A stretch of DNA of 19,491 nucleotides from DAOMOD01 sp964526035 (GTDB taxonomy: Bacteria; Pseudomonadota; Gammaproteobacteria; Xanthomonadales; BPKI01), in contig CAZGKE010000058.1 in assembly GCA_964526035.1 (NCBI GenBank), positions 1 through 19,491 on the forward strand, written 5' to 3'. The notes under the pieces are model-generated. The model worked only from the letters and a program-made list of their open reading frames with translations. It ran no database searches and was not told the origin of the DNA. This document shows, in pieces, positions 1 through 7,883 of the stretch. Position numbers and translations under genes: made by a program. Numbering within the stretch: position 1 is the stretch's first letter; each line of letters starts with the position of its first letter.

Positions 1-126
1 ATCGGACTCGGCGATGTCCTTCCAGATGCCATCGCGTGATTGGTTGGCCTGTGCGTAACCGGCCAGCGCCAGCGCAAACACGGTAAACAACAACGGCGCT
101 TGCAGGGGGCGTGAAAGCAGGTTCAT
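1..126 (-). CDS. Exported protein, N-terminal fragment only (runs off the left edge)
   Basis: The minus strand is open from an ATG at 126-124 to the first base of the window, giving 42 codons. The product begins with a short polar n-region (MNLLSRP), a hydrophobic stretch rich in Leu, Phe and Ala (about residues 9-23) and an AQA motif, which together read as a Sec signal peptide cleaved near residue 27. The mature part visible is only NQSRDGIWKDIAESD. The WxDIxES pattern faintly recalls the first residues of reprolysin-like secreted metalloproteases of Xanthomonadales, but this is a guess from memory and 15 residues cannot settle it. The gene is divergent from the outer-membrane protein gene at 742. 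Confidence is reasonable that it is an exported protein and low for any function. Confidence 0.6.
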   Translation of the reverse strand, partial: MNLLSRPLQAPLLFTVFALALAGYAQANQSRDGIWKDIAESD

Positions 127-213
127 CGGGACTCCGGATGCAACAGGGCAGACCGCTGATTATGAGCGATTGGCCGGTGCCGCGCTCGTTTCGGGCCATA
201 GCCTGGCGACCTT

Positions 214-229
214 GATCGTAGCTGCGATC
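214..229. promoter_or_regulatory. Near-perfect 16-bp palindrome, possible operator
   Basis: The sequence GATCGTAGCTGCGATC is symmetrical at 14 of 16 positions; only the T/G pair at positions 6 and 11 breaks it. It lies 88 bp upstream of the minus-strand start at 126, a plausible place for a regulator site. The symmetry is seen directly, the regulatory role is inference, and a palindrome of this size can arise by chance in GC-rich DNA. Confidence 0.25.
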
Positions 230-557
230 TCACTGCGCCGACTCCGGCAAGCGACGGAAGCGACCCCGAGGCCACCGGGGCATCCGCTTTGTGGTTCAAT
301 ACGCCCCCGTCCAGGGGCGAAGCCGCCCCACCGGGAGCACCGCAGCATGAGCTTCGGCTGCAGCCTGGATCCGTTATCCGAAGGGAAGCCCGATGACGCT
401 CAGATTCCCCACCCAGGCGGCACGAGAGCATTCACTGGCCGTTCCCACCCGATACCCGGCGCCGCGCAGTCCGCGGGTTCTGCGATTGCCGCTGGGAGAG
501 AACGCCTCCGCAATGATGCATCGCTCTGACCGTGCCCCGCGCTACAGGCAAGACCTT

Positions 558-612
558 GGGAACCTCTGAACAAGTCCGCGCGCGACGTGCGCGGACTTGT
601 TCAGAGGTTCCC
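558..612. repeat. Perfect 24-bp inverted repeat with 7-nt loop (55-bp hairpin)
   Basis: The left arm (558-581) starts GGGAACCTCTGAAC and the right arm (589-612) is its exact reverse complement over all 24 bases; the loop is GCGACGT (582-588). Pairing stops immediately outside the arms. There is no T-tract typical of an intrinsic terminator, and the element sits between two divergent genes, where a terminator is not expected. A dispersed palindromic (REP- or MITE-like) element, or a structured leader or regulatory site for the gene at 742, fits better. Which of these applies cannot be told from one copy. Confidence 0.8.
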
Positions 613-741
613 TTGATGAATCCGGCGGATTTTCGCCGGGACGTACGTGACCGATGCGCATCCGACACTCCGTGCCGACGTGTGTTACCGGGAATTCCTT
701 CACTTTCGTTTCGTATCTGACCAACGACAAAAGGAACCAAC

Positions 742-1401
742 ATGACCCTTCGCACCGTTCTGCTTTCATCCGCGCTTGCGGCGCTCCCCGCAGCGGTCTC
801 GGCCGACGATACCTTTGTATCCGCAGGCGTCGGCACCCTCGGCATCGGCTTCGAGATCGGACGCCATATCAACGACCACGTGGCGGTGCGCGCTGGCGCC
901 AATTTCGGCAGCTACTCGCAGACCCGCACCGAATCGGACATCCGCTACGACTCCGACCTGTCGCTCAACAGCTTCTCGCTGCTCGGCGACTGGTATCCGC
1001 AGGGCCAGGGCTTCAGGGTTTCGGGCGGCGTGATGATCAACAACAACGATTTCGATCTGGATGCGCGGCTGAATGAGGCTGTCACCATCGGCGACACGAC
1101 CTATCAGCCCGATGAAGTGGGAAGCCTCGAGGGCCGCATCGACTTCGACGGCCTCGCGCCCTATCTCGGCATCGGCTGGAGCAGTTCGGCGAGCTCCGGC
1201 CCGGGCTTCAGCTTCTCGGCTGACATCGGCGCGCTCTATCAGGGTTCGCCGCGCGTGCGATTGCAGGGAACCTGCAACATCGCTGCGGTCTGCCAGGATT
1301 TCGAGCAGGATTTGCGCGCCGAAGAGCGCAGCCTCAGCGATGACGTAGCGGGCTACAAGTGGTGGCCGGTGGTCACCGTGGGGGTTCGCTACCGGTTCTG
1401 A
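742..1401 (+). CDS. Outer-membrane beta-barrel protein, function unknown
   Basis: The 219-residue product starts with a clear signal peptide (MTLRTVLLSSALAALPAAVSA, cleavage near residue 21). It continues with alternating hydrophobic/polar strands rich in Gly and aromatic residues and ends in VRYRF, with the C-terminal Phe expected of a substrate of the barrel assembly machinery. An AAAAGGAACCAAC leader puts a good Shine-Dalgarno 7 nt before the ATG, so the start is firm. Two cysteines (about 178 and 184) sit close together in what may be an extracellular loop. The strand pattern and motifs such as RIDFDGLAPYLGIGW and YQGSPRVRL match a family of uncharacterised proteobacterial outer-membrane proteins that I recognise by pattern only. 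An ion- or small-solute-related barrel role is possible but not shown. It lies 71 bp upstream of the M28 peptidase gene on the same strand, so the two may be co-transcribed. Confidence 0.8.
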   Translation: MTLRTVLLSSALAALPAAVSADDTFVSAGVGTLGIGFEIGRHINDHVAVRAGANFGSYSQTRTESDIRYDSDLSLNSFSLLGDWYPQGQGFRVSGGVMINNNDFDLDARLNEAVTIGDTTYQPDEVGSLEGRIDFDGLAPYLGIGWSSSASSGPGFSFSADIGALYQGSPRVRLQGTCNIAAVCQDFEQDLRAEERSLSDDVAGYKWWPVVTVGVRYRF

Positions 1402-1472
1402 TGCTCTCGGGAGCGCACTTGCGGTCCCGGCGACCCTCGGCAATCATCCGGCCCGTGTTTCGGAGACGCCTG

Positions 1473-3695
1473 ATGCCGATTGAAAGTCCTCTGCGCCTGT
1501 TGCACGAGTCGCTGCTTCGTGCAGCAGCTGCAGTGCTCCTGTTGCTGGCGCTGACTCCGGCCAGGGCGCAGCTCGCGCCCGGCGAAGGACTGCTGGTAGA
1601 CCTGTCCGGACTGCGTGCCGCGGAAGTCGAAGCCCTCAAGCGGTCACATGGGGCGGGATGGTGGGTCGAGGCGGGCGCGACCCTGCTTCTGGTGGGTGAC
1701 ATCGACGTACTGCGAGTCTCGATTCCCGGCGAGCGCCGGCTTCAGGAGGTCGGACGGCTGCATCCCGACGGTCTCGCACTGCACGCCCGCGGCTGCAACG
1801 ATCCCCGCGCCTCCAACGATGCATCGCTGCTGCTGCCGGGCGATACCCACGACCTGGTGCGCCGGCCGATCTCGTTCTCGCCGCTGGGTCTTGGCAAGCA
1901 GCCCTTCGATGGGACTCTCGGGGCACCGGAACACGAACCGGTGGCTGCGAACAGCACGATCGCACGCATGCGCCGCCTGGACCGCGAGACTGCGCCCGGC
2001 ACCAAGGCCGCGACGCTCGATCCGGCCGTCGTCCAGGCGGTGCAGTCGGTCGACCCCGATCGCTGGTTCGAGGATGTCGTCGACCTTGCGGCCTTCGACC
2101 GGTCGAGCTTTTCCACGCAGTTGCCGCAGGCCCGCGCCTGGCTGGCGGCGCGATTCGCTGAGCTGGATCTCGAAGTCAGCGAGCCATTCTTCTTCTTTCC
2201 CTACGCAGCACCGCTGCCCCTGGCCAACGTGGCCGGCTTCTGGACCGGGACCACCTATCCCGACGAATGGATCGTGGTGGGCGGCCACTATGACTCCCGC
2301 CGGGAAATCAACGACCCCGCCAATGCCGGCAACACTCCCGGCGCCGACGACAATGCGTCCGGCTGCGCAGGCGTTCTCGAAGTTGCGCGTGCCGTGCTGC
2401 CGTTCCAGCCCGAGCGCAGCATCCTGTTCATCTGCTACGCCGGCGAGGAGCAGGGCCTGTTCGGCAGCTTCCAGCACGTGAACTCCGTCGTCTCCGCAGG
2501 CATGCTGGGCAGACTCAAGGCCATGCTCAACATGGACATGATCGGCTGGACCCCGGACACCATTCTGGGTGTCCATATCGGGACCCGGATCGACCTCGGG
2601 ACGCCGACCGCGAATCGTGGGCTGGCGAATCTGCTGGCCGACGCCGCGCTCGACTACGTGCCGGCATTGAACCCCGACCACGTCACCATCAGCACCGCGA
2701 GCTGCTGTTCCGACCATATGCCCTACCTCAACGCCGGCGTGCCGGCCACGCTGAGCATCCACCGCGGCGGCACCAGCTATCCGCACTATCATCGTTTCAG
2801 CGATACCCCAGCCAATCTCGGGCCGCGCTCACGCGACATCGGCGCGGCCATCGTTGGCATGAATGTGGCGGCGCTTGCGCAGCTGGCGGGCATCCGCAGC
2901 TTTTCGATCGACGCAGGCATCTCCGGACTCTGGTTCGACCCCGAGCGTGATGGCGAAGGCTTCGGCATCGAGATCATTGAGGACGACCAGGCGGTCGTGG
3001 TCTGGTACACCTACGATCTCGACGGCAGCCAGATGTGGCTGATCGGGACCGGTGCGATCGACGGTGGGCGGCTGCTGGTCGAGGAACTGGTGCGGCCGGT
3101 GGGCGCCCGCTTCGGCGCCGACTTCGATCCGGACGATGTGGAACGCCAGATCTGGGGCTCGCTGCAAATTGAGTTTGACGACTGCGGCAGCGGCCGCTTC
3201 ACGTTCCACGGGCCGGAGGACCACGGCAGCGGCAGCTACCCCCTGCAGCGGCTGGGACAGATGAGCGGCGTCGGCTGCGGCAGCCATGCGGGAGTCGGCA
3301 GCGAGCTGAGCGGGCTTTTTCTTGACCTCTCACGCGACGGCGAGGGCTTCTCCATCCAGTTCCTCGATGCCGGCGACGACGACCCGGTGCCTGTCGGCCT
3401 CTGGTTCACCTTCACTCCCGAGGGCGAGCAGGCGTGGCTGATCGGCGGCGGTGTCCTGCAGGACGGCCACCGCTTCGTCGCCGACCTGGTGCAGCAACCC
3501 ATCGGGGCGCGCTTCGGGTCCGGCTTCGATGCCGACGACGTACAGCGGCTCCATTGGGGTGAGTGGACCATCGATTTCACCGGCTGCAACGCCGCTGCGC
3601 TTTCCTATCATTCCAGCCTGCCCGGCTATGAGGCGCTCGATCAGAATCTGGTACGCCTGAGTCGACCGCTGGGCGTGGACTGTCCGCCACCCTGA
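1473..3695 (+). CDS. Secreted M28 family zinc peptidase with duplicated C-terminal domain
   Basis: The 740-residue product has a signal peptide (hydrophobic core about 16-29, TPARA cleavage near 32), a pro-region to about 200, and an M28 catalytic domain from about 210 to 475. The co-catalytic zinc set is complete by comparison with Vibrio leucine aminopeptidase: His272 and Asp274 in GGHYDS, Asp292 in GADDNASG, the Glu325/Glu326 pair in YAGEEQGL, Asp355 in NMDMIG and His440 in HRFSDT. After this come two copies of a domain of about 120 residues (about 482-602 and 611-737) sharing RDGEGF, a W-F/Y-T-F/Y strand, and GARFG...FD.DDV. The start at 1473 has GGAG 7 nt upstream; an in-frame ATG at 1359 would overlap the preceding gene and precede the signal peptide, so it is rejected. 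Likely role: extracellular aminopeptidase or carboxypeptidase acting on peptides. The substrate is not predictable. Confidence 0.9.
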   Translation: MPIESPLRLLHESLLRAAAAVLLLLALTPARAQLAPGEGLLVDLSGLRAAEVEALKRSHGAGWWVEAGATLLLVGDIDVLRVSIPGERRLQEVGRLHPDGLALHARGCNDPRASNDASLLLPGDTHDLVRRPISFSPLGLGKQPFDGTLGAPEHEPVAANSTIARMRRLDRETAPGTKAATLDPAVVQAVQSVDPDRWFEDVVDLAAFDRSSFSTQLPQARAWLAARFAELDLEVSEPFFFFPYAAPLPLANVAGFWTGTTYPDEWIVVGGHYDSRREINDPANAGNTPGADDNASGCAGVLEVARAVLPFQPERSILFICYAGEEQGLFGSFQHVNSVVSAGMLGRLKAMLNMDMIGWTPDTILGVHIGTRIDLGTPTANRGLANLLADAALDYVPALNPDHVTISTASCCSDHMPYLNAGVPATLSIHRGGTSYPHYHRFSDTPANLGPRSRDIGAAIVGMNVAALAQLAGIRSFSIDAGISGLWFDPERDGEGFGIEIIEDDQAVVVWYTYDLDGSQMWLIGTGAIDGGRLLVEELVRPVGARFGADFDPDDVERQIWGSLQIEFDDCGSGRFTFHGPEDHGSGSYPLQRLGQMSGVGCGSHAGVGSELSGLFLDLSRDGEGFSIQFLDAGDDDPVPVGLWFTFTPEGEQAWLIGGGVLQDGHRFVADLVQQPIGARFGSGFDADDVQRLHWGEWTIDFTGCNAAALSYHSSLPGYEALDQNLVRLSRPLGVDCPPP

Positions 3696-3820
3696 ATCCA
3701 CGAGCGCCTGATGCGTTGCGGGGTCGGGATCCAGCTCCTGCAGACCACGAAGGCGTATCGGCGCTGCACGCGCGGCTGATAGCCTTGCCGCCTGAACACG
3801 TCCGCCAATCCGGGATCCCC

Positions 3821-4633
3821 ATGAAATCCGTTGCCCGTGTGTTTCTCTCCCTGTCGTTGCCGTGGTTCGGCCATATCGCGTCCGCACAGACGCTGCCCGC
3901 ATTCGTCATGGTCGACGGCTTCGAGCGTGTGCAGGCAATGCGCATCGACACAGTGCTGCTGCGCGATCCGCACATGTTCTATGGGCTGCCGCCGCTGATT
4001 CCGTGCACCGATGTGACGGATACCGTGAATGCGGAAATTGCGTCCGCGCTGGACGCGGATGCCGACATGGATGGCTTTCTGGACAACAGCCCCATGCTGT
4101 TCTTCCAACCGCTCCACACCGGTGGCCGCAGCGGTCTCGGGCGGATCGGAGATGCCCGCTGCAGCGCGCCGGCCACCGGCACCACCTGCGAAGCAGGCAC
4201 CCAGCCGCTGGCGCCAATGCCCTATGGCAGCCGGGCAACCGGCACCTGCCTTGCCACCATCCCGGAAACGCTGCGGCCCTACGATCCACCTGTCGCAGAA
4301 TCCCTCGGACCCTGCTTCGCAAGCGAAGCGGCCGACGTCGATCTTGACTTCGGCCTGCCCCTGCCCCTGGAAGCGGCAAGAATCGGCGGCAGCCGACGCG
4401 ACAATCCCGCACCCGGTCTCGAAGACGGCCTGCTCTACGGATTCCTGGCCGAGGAAGCTGCCGACATCATTCCGGTCACCCTGCCCCTGATCGGCACCGT
4501 TCCGCTGTCCAGTCTTTTGCCCGGCGGTACCGGCAACTGTGCTGCGCACAGCGACATGGATGAGCACGAGGGCGTTCCGGGCTGGTGGTTCTACTTCAAC
4601 TACAGCGCCGACGAAGTTCCCTATTCGAATTAG
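3821..4633 (+). CDS. Secreted protein of unknown function with an Asp-rich segment
   Basis: The 270-residue product starts MKSVARVFLSLSLPWFGHIASAQ, a signal peptide with cleavage predicted after residue 22. The mature part has six cysteines (about 62, 114, 123, 143, 165 and 240), an even number that would allow disulphides in the periplasm or outside the cell. It also has an Asp-rich DADADMDGFLDNSP segment (78-91) resembling the calcium-binding loops of EF-hand or thrombospondin type 3 repeats. It ends in an aromatic stretch, GWWFYFNYSADEVPYSN. I know no characterised homologue. The start at 3821 is chosen because the signal peptide begins there; upstream in-frame codons encode no recognisable sequence and the ribosome site is weak. 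It lies 125 bp downstream of the M28 peptidase on the same strand and ends convergently with the diguanylate cyclase gene. Confidence 0.75.
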   Translation: MKSVARVFLSLSLPWFGHIASAQTLPAFVMVDGFERVQAMRIDTVLLRDPHMFYGLPPLIPCTDVTDTVNAEIASALDADADMDGFLDNSPMLFFQPLHTGGRSGLGRIGDARCSAPATGTTCEAGTQPLAPMPYGSRATGTCLATIPETLRPYDPPVAESLGPCFASEAADVDLDFGLPLPLEAARIGGSRRDNPAPGLEDGLLYGFLAEEAADIIPVTLPLIGTVPLSSLLPGGTGNCAAHSDMDEHEGVPGWWFYFNYSADEVPYSN

Positions 4634-4694
4634 CGCAGGCAGTCAGCAGTCACCCGTATCCGCCGGACCCGATCGAAAAGCGCGTGATCGCCCT

Positions 4695-4715
4695 GCCGCG
4701 GCGATCCGTCGCGGC
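4695..4715. terminator. Possible bidirectional hairpin terminator
   Basis: In the 109-bp gap between two convergent genes, GCCGCGGC (4695-4702) pairs with GTCGCGGC (4708-4715) over 8 bp including one G-U pair, around the loop GATCC. There is no T-tract on either side, so an intrinsic terminator is only suggested by location and structure. Confidence 0.3.
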
Positions 4716-4742
4716 GCAGCCCGCTTGGACGTGTTCGGAGTG

Positions 4743-7700
4743 TTACCGGGACCCCGCTCGTACGACGCAGTTGCGCCCCTGGCGCTTGGCGATGAACAGC
4801 GCCGCATCGGCCTCCTGCAGGAACTCGGCCGCGCTTTCTCCGGACGTCGGAACGCGACTGCTGATGCCGGCACTCAGGGTGATGGTGCTCACGTCATTGC
4901 CCAGGGCACGCGGCGGCAGCGCTTCAACCAGCGCACGCATGCGCTCGGCGACGCGCGCGACCGCGTCGATATCGGCATCGATCATCAGACAGGCGAACTC
5001 CTCGCCGCCAAAGCGCGCGATCAGATCCTGGGCCCGGGTGGCGCTGGCAAGCGCGTTCGCGACCGCCCGCAGGGCGGTATCGCCGGCCAGATGCCCATGC
5101 CTATCGTTGTAGTCCTTGAAGTTGTCGACGTCGACCACGATCAAGCCGATGGGTTGCGCGCGCAGCGTGGCGCGCTCGATTTCCGCATCGATCGCATCGA
5201 TCAGCCTGCGGCGGTTGGCCACGCCGGTCAGGGGATCCTGATACGAAAGCTCAGTGAGCCGCTCGTTGGCGCTGTGCAGTTCGGCCGTCCTCTCGGCCAC
5301 CAGGAGACTCAACTGATGCTGCCGCAAGCGCAGGTTGCGGCTGTACAGCTGGACAAGCGCGACCAGCGCCAGCAGGAACAGGCCGACGAAGGCCACCTGC
5401 ACCAGCGGCCTCTGCCACCAGTAGGGATGCACGTTGAGCGGGACGACCATCGGTTCACCGGCGACACCCGCATAGTCACGGGCCTCGACGACGAAGCGAT
5501 AGTCCCCGGGGGACAGTCCGGTGTAATTGCGCGTGTACTCGTCGGTCCATTGGCTGAATTCAGGGTCATAGCCCTGCAGCTGACTTCGATACAGCGATTC
5601 GTCCTCGCGCATGGCCGAGAACAGGCTGAAGCTCAGCCGCAGCTCCCGGCTGCCGGCAGGCAGCTCGAAGCGCCCGTCGACTGATGCCGGCAGCGACGAC
5701 CCGTCAACGCGAAGCTCGGTCAGTCGCAGCGGTCCGGAACGGGCCTGGCCGGCCGGTGGCTGCGTGTCTGGATCGAAGACGCTGAGACCCGCCAGCGTTC
5801 CGACCCAGTAGCGGTCGTGTGCATCGATGAACTGGCCGTTGGTATTGCACTCGTCGTGCACCATGCCATCGCGTCGCGTGTACACACGGCTGCGGTAACC
5901 CCCGGATGCATCGGGTGTAAGTTGCTGCACGCCGTTGTTGGTACAGATATAGATGCGGCCCTTGCTGTCACTGAGTACGCTGTACGTGGTCGGGTCCGGC
6001 GCGGGGGGCAGTCCGTCGGCGGCCAGCAGTTGCGGCGCCAGCGGGTCAGTGACGTCGAGTCGCAGCACGCCATGACGAAAACTGCCCGCCCAGAGCAGCG
6101 TGCGCTCTTCGTCGGCGGTGATGCTCACCGAGCGAAAGCCGTCGGCCGGCAGTCCCAGAGCGGAGTCGAGCATCTTCCAGCGGTCGCCGTCATGGCGCGC
6201 CAGTCCCTGATCGGTGGCGGCCCACAGCCAGGAACGACCCTGCGCATCGATCTGCTCGGCAAGCTTGATCACGGTCCACGGCCAGCGTGCACCCTCGGCC
6301 AGGAACTGTTGCCAGCGACCCGCCTGGTGACGATGGATGCCTACGCCGGCATTGCCGAACCAGAGTTCGTCACCGGCGGCGGCGCGCCTGAACAATGCGT
6401 CATTGGCGACCTGTTCTGCCGCGTGGGCCCAGGGCACCCGCCAGGGCAGGAAATCAAAGCCCTGATCGGTCTCCTCGATCTGCAGCAGTTGCCCATCGGA
6501 AAGGCTGACCAGGCGCAGTGGCCCGCTGTCGAACGCGCCAAAGCGCCAGATGGCTCGCACGCCCCTGGCGGGCAGACGACCTTCGGAATGTCGGAAGTAG
6601 CGCCAATGGCCGTCCTGCAGGAGACCCAGCCCCTGCATCGCCGAACCGATCCAGAGGCGCTCCCCTCCCTGATCATCGGGTTCCAGAAGCAGGCCGAAAA
6701 TGCCGTTTTCGCGCGCTCCAAGAAGGGACACCGTCTGCCATTGGCTTTCAGTCAGGGCAGCCCGCGCAATGCCGCCTTCCGTCGCGATCCACAGCAGATC
6801 GATACCATCCGGGCTGCGGTCGAGCTTGAGACTGCGAACCGCATCGGAAGGCAGGCCATGGCGGCGGTCGTAGGTGGAGACTTCATCACCCCGGATGCGC
6901 AGCAGGCCGGCCCGCGACGCGATCCACAAGCTGCGTTCGCCGTCGGGCGCATAGGTGGCGACGGCGGTATACAGGGCTTCGGTGGGCAGTTCACCGGTGG
7001 CTTCACGCCAGACACGCAGTCCGTCTTCGCGCAGGCGGAAAAGTCCGGTGTTGTAGCTGACCAGCCACAGTTCCTCCTGGCCGCGGTCCACGGTGCGCAC
7101 AAGATCGGTGGGAAGAAGCGTGGCGAACTCCGGCAAATCCAGTTTCTGCCAATGCAGATCGGGGCCTGACATTTCGCGAAACCACAGTCCGCCCACCGTG
7201 CCTACCGTCCACTGCAGGGGACGACCAAGCAGCTGCTCGGTGGCTTCAATTCTCACCGGCTGTCCTGGCGGCAGCCCGGCATTGCCGGAATCGGGCCGCC
7301 AACGACCGTCCTGCCAGACGTAGAGTCCACTGGCTGCTGCCGCCCAAAGATCTCGGCCACCGCCATCCGCACGATCGACGGTACTGAAGCGGTGAATGAA
7401 CCCTTCAATGGCGGGATCGAGCTGCCACCGGCGGCCATCGTAGCGCGCCAACCCGTCGCCCTCGAAGATGGCCCAGAGCGTTCCATCCGGACTGGTCGCC
7501 ATGTCGCGCACAAGGCTGCGCGGGGTGAAACTCCACGTCGTCCAGCGGTAGCCGTCAAAACGCGCCAGTGACGACGCCGAGCCGCCCCACACATAGCCAT
7601 CCCCATCAAATCCGACGGTGCTCCAGATCTCATCGGAGAGTCCGTCATTGATGGTGAAGACGCGGAAAGTAGGCGGGCTGAGATCAGCCACATCCAGTCT

Positions 7701-7883
7701 GGCCGGAGGTTCGGCGCGCAACGCATGCGAACCGAAACCGAACAACAGAAGCAGCAACGGAATGAAGCGCTCGGATATTCCCGTCGTTGCAGGGGCAAGG
7801 GCGTGCCGGAGTTGCCGACTGGGTCGCTGATCGAAGTCTTCCAGTTCAGCAGCCGGCAACTGCATGTCCTTCGCGGCAGTCAT
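4743..7883 (-). CDS. Membrane diguanylate cyclase with periplasmic propeller and Y_Y_Y sensor
   Basis: The product (1046 residues from the ATG at 7883) has a signal or anchor segment (about 40-57) and a long periplasmic part. That part consists of many two-component-regulator propeller repeats, each with a G/D-x-LW...SGL/GL..F/Y/RDG.W pattern (about 70-700), then a Y_Y_Y-type Ig-like domain ending in SPGDYRFVVEARD. One transmembrane helix (about 826-848), a short coiled coil and a GGDEF domain from about 880 follow. The signature is GGEEF at 959-963, preceded by RAQD exactly five residues upstream, so both the active site and the product-inhibition I-site are intact. It should make cyclic di-GMP in response to a periplasmic ligand. 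The start is uncertain: ATG at 7883 or 7865 (AAGGA only a base away) both fit, and the frame stays open further upstream without recognisable sequence. Confidence 0.9.
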   Translation of the reverse strand: MTAAKDMQLPAAELEDFDQRPSRQLRHALAPATTGISERFIPLLLLLFGFGSHALRAEPPARLDVADLSPPTFRVFTINDGLSDEIWSTVGFDGDGYVWGGSASSLARFDGYRWTTWSFTPRSLVRDMATSPDGTLWAIFEGDGLARYDGRRWQLDPAIEGFIHRFSTVDRADGGGRDLWAAAASGLYVWQDGRWRPDSGNAGLPPGQPVRIEATEQLLGRPLQWTVGTVGGLWFREMSGPDLHWQKLDLPEFATLLPTDLVRTVDRGQEELWLVSYNTGLFRLREDGLRVWREATGELPTEALYTAVATYAPDGERSLWIASRAGLLRIRGDEVSTYDRRHGLPSDAVRSLKLDRSPDGIDLLWIATEGGIARAALTESQWQTVSLLGARENGIFGLLLEPDDQGGERLWIGSAMQGLGLLQDGHWRYFRHSEGRLPARGVRAIWRFGAFDSGPLRLVSLSDGQLLQIEETDQGFDFLPWRVPWAHAAEQVANDALFRRAAAGDELWFGNAGVGIHRHQAGRWQQFLAEGARWPWTVIKLAEQIDAQGRSWLWAATDQGLARHDGDRWKMLDSALGLPADGFRSVSITADEERTLLWAGSFRHGVLRLDVTDPLAPQLLAADGLPPAPDPTTYSVLSDSKGRIYICTNNGVQQLTPDASGGYRSRVYTRRDGMVHDECNTNGQFIDAHDRYWVGTLAGLSVFDPDTQPPAGQARSGPLRLTELRVDGSSLPASVDGRFELPAGSRELRLSFSLFSAMREDESLYRSQLQGYDPEFSQWTDEYTRNYTGLSPGDYRFVVEARDYAGVAGEPMVVPLNVHPYWWQRPLVQVAFVGLFLLALVALVQLYSRNLRLRQHQLSLLVAERTAELHSANERLTELSYQDPLTGVANRRRLIDAIDAEIERATLRAQPIGLIVVDVDNFKDYNDRHGHLAGDTALRAVANALASATRAQDLIARFGGEEFACLMIDADIDAVARVAERMRALVEALPPRALGNDVSTITLSAGISSRVPTSGESAAEFLQEADAALFIAKRQGRNCVVRAGSR

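Larger units (their letters stand above)
127..741. other. Divergent intergenic region of about 615 bp with no convincing gene
   Basis: This stretch separates the minus-strand exported-protein start (126) from the plus-strand outer-membrane protein start (742). The open frames crossing it have Arg/Pro/Ser-rich products without ribosome-binding sites and overlap each other on both strands, so I do not call a gene. It holds a perfect long hairpin at 558-612 and a near-perfect 16-bp palindrome at 214-229, listed separately. I could not identify a strong sigma-70 promoter pair by eye. Confidence 0.6.

Noticed and set aside
558..612. Reading the perfect hairpin as an intrinsic terminator
   Set aside because: There is no T-tract and no upstream gene reading toward it on either strand; both neighbours point away.
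127..741. Short open frames on both strands of the left intergenic region
   Set aside because: They overlap each other, two read through the perfect hairpin, and none has a ribosome-binding site or protein-like composition.
5817..7169. 450-codon plus-strand open frame antisense to the cyclase
   Set aside because: It is a GC-rich third-position shadow of a well-supported gene with many recognisable repeats; its own product has no signal, domain or ribosome site.
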